From positions 1 to 54,079 of IMG/VR virus record IMGVR_UViG_3300048999_000082: 54,079 bases of DNA; one strand, written 5' to 3'. Shown one piece after another: positions 48,368-54,079 of the stretch; the first letter of the stretch is position 1; each line of letters starts with the position of its first letter. The position numbers were made by a program, and so were the translations under genes. Under the pieces are notes generated by a model. It ran no database searches. It had not been told where the DNA came from and was given only the letters and a program-made list of their open reading frames with translations. The stretch is from a virus.

Positions 48368-48889
48368 TTACGCTCCATAAACAGTCGATCGGGCGATGAG
48401 CGTTCCCGATGGTGTGCCGCCTGGTACGGATGCGGTCGGTCCGAGACCCAAAATGCGCGGGATATTCACCTGCGTTGCGGCCAAATGCGCGGCAATGGCA
48501 TCGGCCACACCCGACACCGTTGCGTACATGGTGATGGGAGGTCCCGGTACAGCTGGGGTGAGCGACGAAAGGTCAACCGTGGGGAGCAAAGACGTGGGAA
48601 GAAGAATCGAGTATGTAGACCCGCCCGTGAAATTTTCCTTCACAGCGTACGCCAACCCCGATGACGGGGTGATGTCCGGGTCATCAGTGACCGGGAGAGC
48701 CACGGAGAAGTGCCCGGACCCGTCCAACGTCGCGGATATGACCGTGGGAATAACAATCACGTCACCGGTCGCGTCAACGGCACGCAGGTTGAGCGTAAAA
48801 TCAACGGTGCCGGATATCGCCGCACCCACCAGGTTTTTGTACGTACCAGTCAACGTGATAGTTGACCATTCAGGCGTTGGTGCGGGCAT
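48368..48889 (-). CDS. Virion-associated beta-rich protein, unknown
   Basis: A 173-residue protein: residues 1-85 look like an Ig/carboxypeptidase-regulatory-like domain (STITLTGTYKNLVGAAISGTVDF, SATLDGSGHFSVALPVTDD), followed by Pro-rich linker and GGTPSGTLIARSTVYG, a repeat-like end seen in fibre adaptors. It is two bases upstream of the phosphatase gene; the two may form one fibre or appendage. Placement inside the connector block is unusual. Confidence 0.65.
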   Translation of the reverse strand: MPAPTPEWSTITLTGTYKNLVGAAISGTVDFTLNLRAVDATGDVIVIPTVISATLDGSGHFSVALPVTDDPDITPSSGLAYAVKENFTGGSTYSILLPTSLLPTVDLSSLTPAVPGPPITMYATVSGVADAIAAHLAATQVNIPRILGLGPTASVPGGTPSGTLIARSTVYGA

Positions 48890-48891
48890 TA

Positions 48892-49209
48892 TTACAACCT
48901 CTCAATTGCACGGGTGCGTGACGGCCGGGAGTATGGCGGGTTTTCCCCGCCCCCGTCACCAGATTGACCGGCCATAGCGAGCGCATTTTTGTATAGGTCT
49001 GACAACGCGCGAGACGATCCGGATTCAGACGTGGTGACAAGCGACGAATATTTGGCCGCTTTCCACAACCACACCTGACGTGCGACGAGGTCAAGGTCGC
49101 CGTCCTTTTCGTCAATCAATGTCATCAGTTGCAAATCCGAATAGGAAGAAGATCCGACCGGCTCATCCGTCCGATTCCGAATTTCGGTTACTTGATCAGG
49201 TGTGGCCAT
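48892..49209 (-). CDS. Head-tail adaptor (gp6-like)
   Basis: A 105-residue helical protein (TPDQVTEIRNRTDEPVGSSS, SDLQLMTLIDEKDGDLDLVARQVWLWKAAKY) matching the gp6/gp15-type adaptors that bind beneath the portal. It lies between the capsid cluster and the unusual appendage genes. The C-terminal 30 residues are Ser/Gly/Arg-rich and probably disordered. Confidence 0.78.
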   Translation of the reverse strand: MATPDQVTEIRNRTDEPVGSSSYSDLQLMTLIDEKDGDLDLVARQVWLWKAAKYSSLVTTSESGSSRALSDLYKNALAMAGQSGDGGGENPPYSRPSRTRAIERL

Positions 49210-49230
49210 GCCGAATCCCTTCCCACGGTA

Positions 49231-49533
49231 TTACGCGTCCGGATTGGTCGCGGCCTCTTCAGCGTCATTCGCGTCGAGTAGTGCGGCCAGATCGGCTTTC
49301 TTCGCCTTGGCGTCGAATTCGATCTCACGCGCGGCCAATTCTTCCTGCAACTGCGCGACGGTCCACTTGGAATATTCCGGAACCTCGTCGGTGTCATCGA
49401 CTGGCGCCGGCTCATCCGACGTGCGACCGTACGCGGCAACAACCGCATCGGCCTGGTACTTCATTCCACGTTCCACGAGATACGAATAATCGTCGTCGGA
49501 AAGCGGGGCCTGCATGTCAACAAAATGACCCAC
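49231..49533 (-). CDS. HeH/SAP-like domain head protein
   Basis: A 100-residue protein starting at GTG 49533, with AAAGG seven bases upstream. The last 45 residues (YSKWTVAQLQEELAAREIEFDAKAKKADLAALL) are a HeH/SAP-like helix-extended-loop-helix, a nucleic-acid binding motif seen in phage head-region proteins. The acidic middle has Pro/Asp. It lies between capsid and adaptor. Confidence 0.68.
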   Translation of the reverse strand: MGHFVDMQAPLSDDDYSYLVERGMKYQADAVVAAYGRTSDEPAPVDDTDEVPEYSKWTVAQLQEELAAREIEFDAKAKKADLAALLDANDAEEAATNPDA

Positions 49534-49624
49534 GGTTTTACCTTTCTCGATTGAATGAAAAGGTCCGGCCGATGACCTGCCGCTGCGTTTCCACACCCAG
49601 CCACCGACCGAACCAATTCAGTGA

Positions 49625-50905
49625 TTACACGTATTCCGCAGGCGGCGCGTAAACGTCACCCGACGGACCGGCCGTGATCTTCATGACGACACCAGCACCG
49701 CGCTGACGGATACCGGTACCGAACCCACGACCCCAGTAAGAATCGATCAGCGGGTAATCCGCGTTACGACCCTTGATCAGCTTCAGCCCACGGAGCGACG
49801 CGTTGGCGTGCTCGCGGAAACCGATCGGGTTGGTCAGCCGATCCGGACCACCGGTAGCGAATCCAGCAAGGAAGCCCGGAGGTACGTAGTCGTCCGACAC
49901 AATCAGCCAGTCGCCGTACGAACCAACAACGTCGAGACCCTGGTACTTGTTGGCCGGCTGATTCACGCCCACACCAACAACCGGCGACGGGAGCAGAATG
50001 CCCGGCTGACCGACCGCAGGAATGAAGTCGTACGTAGCGACGGAGCCGTTGTACGTGGTCCCCGCCTTCCACGTGCGAATGCCCGCATTTTCCACCGGGT
50101 TTGTCAGCAGAACGAGCTGGTACCCATTGGTCCGCGAGTATCCGTGGTGGGTCAGCTGCAGCTGCATTCCCTCGATGTCAGCCGGCGCAAGCGCACCGTT
50201 CGACGCCATGTAGTGGTTGTGCGTTCCGTCGAACACGTTGGATTTGTACGACGGAGGAACCGTGCCATCGTTGTTGTAAAACTTATACACGGTGTACGGC
50301 TGCTTTTTGATGTTCGCGGTCAGGTTGGTGTTGTTGAACAGGGTTTTCATAACCTGCTTGAACACCAGACGGTTATCGGCATTGAGTGCCGAGTTCGCGA
50401 CCTGGTTGATCTGTCGAACATCAGCGTCCGCGAGGTATTGCCACGTGTAGCGACCCGCGAGGTCGTACCACTTGAACGTGTACGCCATCTGGAAGTAGTT
50501 CAGCGACGGACGGACGGACTGGGGAACGCCGAATTCCGACGCTTCCTCAAATTCATCCGAATCGCCCTGCGGAACTTCCTCGGTCGGGTCCGTCACGGAA
50601 TACGTGAGCAGATTGACGAGGGCATCCCGTTCGGCATTTTGCACCGCAGCGACCTGCTGCAGGGTAGCCCACAGTTCGTTCAGATCCCGACCATCAGTGG
50701 TCTGTGTGACGAGATCGGAATCCGAACTGATACCCTTGGCGCCACCCGCGACGTTCGGAATGAATCCAAGATCAGCCGGATTGACCAGCTCCATGAACGG
50801 GTGAGCCGCCTTGCGAGCGACGGGACCGTAGAAAACGTCCACGCCGAAAGCATCCCGCATCGCACGCCGCGTAAGGCGGGCCTGCAATTCCAATTGCTTT
50901 GACAT
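49625..50905 (-). CDS. Major capsid protein
   Basis: A 426-residue protein with GGAGGG well before ATG 50905; an apparent N-terminal extension to 51097 lacks a binding site and was rejected. It follows the decoration protein and scaffold and has HK97-fold features such as QLELQARLTRRAMRDAFGVDVF, long strands, and the SLRGLKLIKGRNADYPLID region. It is the abundant shell protein. An Asp/Glu segment at ~90-105 may mark the E-loop region. Confidence 0.85.
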   Translation of the reverse strand: MSKQLELQARLTRRAMRDAFGVDVFYGPVARKAAHPFMELVNPADLGFIPNVAGGAKGISSDSDLVTQTTDGRDLNELWATLQQVAAVQNAERDALVNLLTYSVTDPTEEVPQGDSDEFEEASEFGVPQSVRPSLNYFQMAYTFKWYDLAGRYTWQYLADADVRQINQVANSALNADNRLVFKQVMKTLFNNTNLTANIKKQPYTVYKFYNNDGTVPPSYKSNVFDGTHNHYMASNGALAPADIEGMQLQLTHHGYSRTNGYQLVLLTNPVENAGIRTWKAGTTYNGSVATYDFIPAVGQPGILLPSPVVGVGVNQPANKYQGLDVVGSYGDWLIVSDDYVPPGFLAGFATGGPDRLTNPIGFREHANASLRGLKLIKGRNADYPLIDSYWGRGFGTGIRQRGAGVVMKITAGPSGDVYAPPAEYV

Positions 50906-50918
50906 TGTTGACCCTCCT

Positions 50919-51350
50919 TTACGTGGTTGGTGTGGTAGCGCGGTCCAGACGCACGACAAGACGCGTGGCCTCAACCGTGAATCCAAGCGGCGTTCCCGTT
51001 GCAGTGGTAGAGAAGGTTCCGTCTGCAGCCACACCGAAATACCGGGTGCCTGCAGCCGCAGCAGATTGATTCTGCAGTGTGAAGTTGGCGATTTCACCGG
51101 AAGTCATAACGTCGATGATGTCACCCGCCGCCTGTGCCTGGGTCGGAACAAACACGCCAATGATTCCGGTAACACCGGCACCCTTGACCACGCGACCCGA
51201 AGAGTTCAGGCCGACCGCCCACACCTTACCCACGTCATTTCCGGCTTGTTCAACACCGGCCACCGGAGCGACATACGCCCAAGCGATGTTTGACGGGGCA
51301 CGGAAACCTCCAGTAAGTGGACCGTACTTATCATATCGAGCTGCACCCAC
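50919..51350 (-). CDS. Capsid decoration protein (DUF2190-like)
   Basis: A 143-residue beta-rich protein (SNIAWAYVAPVAGVEQAGNDVGKVWAVGLNSSGRVVKGAGVTGI, GDIIDVMTSGEIANF) in the position and form of DUF2190/lambda gpD-like decoration proteins placed before the capsid gene. The C-terminus ends in Ala/Thr-rich sequence. It would bind the capsid surface after expansion. Confidence 0.75.
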   Translation of the reverse strand: MGAARYDKYGPLTGGFRAPSNIAWAYVAPVAGVEQAGNDVGKVWAVGLNSSGRVVKGAGVTGIIGVFVPTQAQAAGDIIDVMTSGEIANFTLQNQSAAAAGTRYFGVAADGTFSTTATGTPLGFTVEATRLVVRLDRATTPTT

Positions 51351-51371
51351 GGGTTTTCACCCCTCCCTTTC

Positions 51372-51725
51372 TTAGCTGAATTGCGAACAGATGGCCACCA
51401 TGTACAACGTGTAAATGTGGCCAGCCTGCAATCCAGTAAATGAAATGCGGCCAGTGTCACCATCTACTCGTGACTTGGTAAACGAGGCGCCCAGGCCAAA
51501 TACATCAACGAGTGACGTATTAGTTGGGCAGTCGACATCGTTTGTTCGCGTTGTTCCCATCTGATTGGGGTCATCCCCGACCATTGCAGTTACCGATACC
51601 ACGGACATCGAAGCATTTGAAACTTCAGTCCCGGTGTAGGTTGCCGCAAAAGCAATGGAAGCTCCAGTCACAAGCATAACAACAGCCGAACCAACGATTA
51701 TCGCAAATCGTTTACTTAAACCCAT
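51372..51725 (-). CDS. Secreted-type protein with signal peptide in capsid operon
   Basis: A 117-residue protein whose start MGLSKRFAIIVGSAVVMLVT and IAFAATYTG is a textbook Sec signal peptide with a cleavage site near AFA-A. The mature part (~88 residues) is an Ig/Fn3-like beta domain (GRISFTGLQAGHIYTLYMVAIC) with two Cys. Among head assembly genes, secretion is unexpected; it may be exported to act at the surface (adhesion, superinfection exclusion) or be an unusual decoration. Its membership of the operon is clear from spacing of about 20-50 bases. Confidence 0.65.
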   Translation of the reverse strand: MGLSKRFAIIVGSAVVMLVTGASIAFAATYTGTEVSNASMSVVSVTAMVGDDPNQMGTTRTNDVDCPTNTSLVDVFGLGASFTKSRVDGDTGRISFTGLQAGHIYTLYMVAICSQFS

Positions 51726-51775
51726 GTCTCACCTCCTCCCCGACATTCGACATGAATGGATGTGGTGATCTCCCG

Positions 51776-52513
51776 TTATCGCCTACCCAATGCGGGGAAA
51801 TCTTTGGCGAGCGCGGCGCGGTCGGGTTTCGTATTCCCGTCATCGCCCTTGCGCTTGCCATTCACGCTTGATCCACTCGCCGCTGTCGAGGAATCGGTTT
51901 CTTTAACGAGGTATTTCTTCGCGGCGGCCAACTTCTTGATGGCATTGGCCATGCCGCTGATTTTTCCCTCGTCATCTATTTCCAGATCCGACTTGTCCAT
52001 CAACGCGAATGCATCCGCTGGATCATTCCACGTGACAGACGTGTCGTTCAGGAAAGCATTTTGTAGCCGCGTTGACCGCAGCGATTCGAGCAGATCGGCG
52101 TGGGCCTTTTTCGCTTCGGCCGCTTCGTCGGTCGCCCGCTGTAGATCAGTCTTGTCCTTGTCGGCAATCGCCTTCAATTGCTTTTCAAGATCCGACGCAC
52201 GCTTGTCCGCTGCCCGCATGCGATTACGCACACGTTCCAGTTCGGAATCATCGTCGGTCTTTTTACCTTTGTCGTCACCGTCTTTATCACCATCATCGTC
52301 GGTGCCGTCTTTGTCGGCATCGCCATCACCGGTACCGCCAGTACCGGGGGGCGGATTTGCCGGGTCGCCACCAACCGGGGGCACCGAATCATCATCGGAC
52401 GCACCGGCAACCGGCCAGATGGGCAGGCCGCGCTTGGTGAATCCAAGTGCCACACCATACGTCGGGTGAACGGGGAGCGTTACGTCATCCACGGAATGAC
52501 CTTTCTTTTTCAT
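51776..52513 (-). CDS. Capsid scaffolding protein
   Basis: A 245-residue protein: Pro/Gly/Asp-rich acidic N-terminal half, coiled-coil helix at ~90-150 (ELERVRNRMRAADKRASDLEKQLKAIADKDKTDLQRATDE), then a second helical part and basic end (GKRKGDDGN). This architecture and the position between MuF-like and capsid genes fit phage scaffolds, which guide shell assembly and are expelled or cleaved. It overlaps the MuF-like gene by four bases. Confidence 0.78.
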   Translation of the reverse strand: MKKKGHSVDDVTLPVHPTYGVALGFTKRGLPIWPVAGASDDDSVPPVGGDPANPPPGTGGTGDGDADKDGTDDDGDKDGDDKGKKTDDDSELERVRNRMRAADKRASDLEKQLKAIADKDKTDLQRATDEAAEAKKAHADLLESLRSTRLQNAFLNDTSVTWNDPADAFALMDKSDLEIDDEGKISGMANAIKKLAAAKKYLVKETDSSTAASGSSVNGKRKGDDGNTKPDRAALAKDFPALGRR

Positions 52514-53283
52514 GCCACTGACATGGGGTCCGCGACAAAGATTTCATCCAAGGTGCATAAGCACAATGGGTGTGGTTTATCCGGCACGTTCGACAGTTTG
52601 AACGTCCGGCCTGCATAATCGTTGCACGCGTCCGGGTGCGAATGTGATCCGCTCAATACCCAACGCATACCTTTAACCCACGGCCGTGATTGAGCCGCAA
52701 TTATCTGTGCATCGTGAAACGCATTACCCATCTCTGTTCTTGCCAACCGCAATGCAGCCGCCGACGCGCCACCGGGAGCGGTGGGGGAGATGAATTGATA
52801 CACAGATTTAGTCATTGTCTGCACCGATGAACCCCGGATGATGTGCGACCGGATCAACGCATCCAGTTTCCCGGACATCAGTGCATCGTTTTTGTAGATT
52901 CGTGATGACAGTTCACGAGGTAACGCGTTTGTCGCCACCGTACGTATACGGGCCTGTGCGGCCGTTTGCAGCGTCCGTACCCGTGCGGGGGTGGTTCGAC
53001 CCCATACCGCGCCGTCCAACGTGCGAGCGGACGCCTCCGCCGCTGTAGCCGCCGCTTGTCGACCCCGCACCATGGCGTCACGTACGCCAGATGACCACAG
53101 ATCGTGCTGTGATGATTTAATCGCTGCAATCGTGGACCGTAACCGCGCGACGCGCACCCGATCAGCCGTATCACCCAGTCTCCGTAGTTCACGACGTGCA
53201 TCCCGCGCGGTTTTTTCAAGGATCCGATTCAATTCAACGTCAGATTGCCGCTGAATTTTGAGGTAATCCGTAAGCGCGGTCAT
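52510..53283 (-). CDS. MuF-like head morphogenesis protein
   Basis: A 257-residue protein. The N-terminal half is helical and Arg-rich; the C-terminal half has the MuF pattern LRLARTEMGNAFHDAQI... SGSHSHPDACNDYAGRTFKLSNVPDKPHPLCLCTLDEI, with the conserved H-x-D-x-C/D and HPxCxC motif. MuF proteins are minor head proteins encoded after the portal. The gene starts in an ATGA overlap. No toxin fusion domain is present. Confidence 0.88.
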   Translation of the reverse strand: MTALTDYLKIQRQSDVELNRILEKTARDARRELRRLGDTADRVRVARLRSTIAAIKSSQHDLWSSGVRDAMVRGRQAAATAAEASARTLDGAVWGRTTPARVRTLQTAAQARIRTVATNALPRELSSRIYKNDALMSGKLDALIRSHIIRGSSVQTMTKSVYQFISPTAPGGASAAALRLARTEMGNAFHDAQIIAAQSRPWVKGMRWVLSGSHSHPDACNDYAGRTFKLSNVPDKPHPLCLCTLDEIFVADPMSVA

Positions 53284-53549
53284 CCGTCATCGTCACCATC
53301 CCGTAACCGCTTGGACGTATACTCGGACAACCCGAGCAATGAATGCCACGATGATGTTTCTTTACCCATGAAACCGTAATTCGTGATCTTCTGCCCGTCA
53401 TCAGCGTATCGAATAGCCGCGATCGAACACAGCCAATCAATGGTAACCGAATCACCTGGTACGATATGACACACACGGGCGTAATTCTGAATCGCATCGT
53501 GTAATTGTTCTTCGGCTGCGGTTTCTTCCGGTGTTTGTTTATCCGCCAT
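53280..53549 (-). CDS. Small protein between portal and MuF-like gene
   Basis: An 89-residue protein: acidic helical start (EETAAEEQLHDAIQNYARVC), then IVPGDSVTIDWLCSIAAIRYADDGQKITNYGFMGKETSSW. It overlaps the portal end by 11 bases and the MuF-like gene by four. Small genes here are common in actinophages and mostly unknown. Confidence 0.65.
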   Translation of the reverse strand: MADKQTPEETAAEEQLHDAIQNYARVCHIVPGDSVTIDWLCSIAAIRYADDGQKITNYGFMGKETSSWHSLLGLSEYTSKRLRDGDDDG

Positions 53550-54079
53550 TAGCGGTACCACCCGTCACGTCGGCCGCCGTACGTACCGCGAATGGATCTG
53601 CCGCACCGGCAAGCGCCGTTTGTTCTGCAGCGATCTGTGAATCCATGTCATCAGGAAACACATAACCCAATTTACGGGCTTCGCTACGATAATACGCGGC
53701 TGAAATAACGTGCCCTGCCAGCATGGTGTCCAGTTCGGCGAATTTAGCCGTCCGGTCAACAGGTACGGGGTCACCAATGGTCGGTGTGGCCACCACGTCA
53801 GTGAATGTAGTCTGTTCGTACGCCGGATACCAACCGTTGAGCAAATCGTAAAACATCTGCGCATGCTTTTCGATGATAATCTCGTTCTTTTCACCAGCCG
53901 CCGCATTGATGGGCGACAATTGAAGGGCCAACGCGATACCAGATTGAGCGAGGGTCACATCTACCACACCAACCGCGACATCCGGTGTGGCGGCGGCTTC
54001 CTTCATCCGCGCCCACAGCCAGTTATTGTGTTCAATGTACGGACCGACCGTGCCCACACCTGTCACGCGATTAAATGAG
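53539..54079 (-). CDS. Portal protein, C-terminal part (joins 1-1080)
   Basis: This is the 3' portion of the portal gene, read leftward from the right edge; bases 53953-54079 repeat 1-127 so 53952 joins directly to base 1. The unique part encodes 137 residues starting LAQSGIALALQLSPINAAAGEKNEIIIEKH, a helical portal-stem pattern, and ending Gly/Ala/Thr-rich (DVTGGTANGG). The full-length product is about 497 residues. Confidence 0.82.
   Translation of the reverse strand, partial: SFNRVTGVGTVGPYIEHNNWLWARMKEAAATPDVAVGVVDVTLAQSGIALALQLSPINAAAGEKNEIIIEKHAQMFYDLLNGWYPAYEQTTFTDVVATPTIGDPVPVDRTAKFAELDTMLAGHVISAAYYRSEARKLGYVFPDDMDSQIAAEQTALAGAADPFAVRTAADVTGGTANGG
53953..54079. repeat. Terminal direct repeat, right copy
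   Basis: Identical to bases 1-127 (see left copy). The duplicated bases lie entirely within the portal gene. Confidence 0.95.

Noticed and set aside
49808-50902. A 364-codon + strand frame across the capsid gene
   Set aside because: It is the antisense shadow of the major capsid gene, with an Arg/Val/His-rich translation typical of such frames.
49625-51097. Longer start for the capsid gene at 51097
   Set aside because: The extension overlaps the decoration gene and its sequence is not protein-like; GGAGGG precedes ATG 50905.
1-54079. tRNA genes and an integrase/attachment site
   Set aside because: No cloverleaf-like sequence and no tyrosine or serine recombinase motif was found by reading both strands; a covariance-model search would be needed to exclude tRNAs fully.

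Overview
The window is a complete or near-complete genome of a tailed, siphovirus-type phage, almost certainly infecting an actinobacterium. The first 127 bases are repeated exactly as the last 127, so the contig closes on itself (about 53,952 unique bases) and the portal gene runs across the ends. The actinobacterial assignment rests on several small families typical of that group and its phages (DUF6197-like, DUF6011-like and MSMEG_6728-like proteins), on leaderless-looking promoters, and on the style of the head and tail genes. No integrase, partition system or tRNA gene was recognised, so lysogeny is unproven.

Layout. (1) A leftward late block starts at the small terminase subunit (3.5 kb), runs through the large subunit and portal, crosses the contig ends, and continues from 54 kb down to 32.4 kb. 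It encodes MuF-like head protein, scaffold, a secreted-type protein, decoration protein, capsid, connectors, a PhoD-like phosphatase, tail terminator, tail tube, frameshifted chaperone, tape measure, baseplate and fibre proteins, then a lysis region with holin candidates, a collagen-like membrane protein and an M15-like lysin. (2) 3.66-10.9 kb, leftward: small proteins including a tandem family of tiny membrane proteins, then a prim-pol/RecA-like replication protein and an HTH regulator. (3) 11.0-24.7 kb, rightward: regulators, a SNF2-type helicase, a nucleotide cluster (dNMP kinase, dimeric dUTPase, two thymidylate-synthase-fold enzymes, dCMP deaminase), a UDG-like/DNA polymerase I fusion, and a recombination set (Cas4/RecB-like nuclease, Sak4-like ATPase, DUF669-like ssDNA binder, VRR-NUC). 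(4) 24.85-31.15 kb, leftward: many small, GC-richer accessory genes and an AT-hook protein. (5) 31.26-32.15 kb, rightward: a T4 endonuclease V-like protein and a small Zn-binding protein.

The most interesting points are the adjacent thymidylate-synthase paralogues, both with Asp where classical enzymes have Asn (possible dCMP specificity and modified DNA); a polymerase carrying a degenerate uracil-glycosylase domain; a PhoD-like phosphatase inside the neck operon; a collagen-like protein with two membrane segments between lysis genes; two intergenic arrays of GGTACC palindromes; a strong promoter with a flanking inverted repeat and a 21-bp hairpin at 24.03-24.14 kb; and a family of tiny membrane proteins sharing a G-C-A motif at the membrane boundary.

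Protein functions were assigned by reading translated sequences for known motifs, without database searches. Short coding regions and starts were chosen by ribosome binding sites and gene overlaps.
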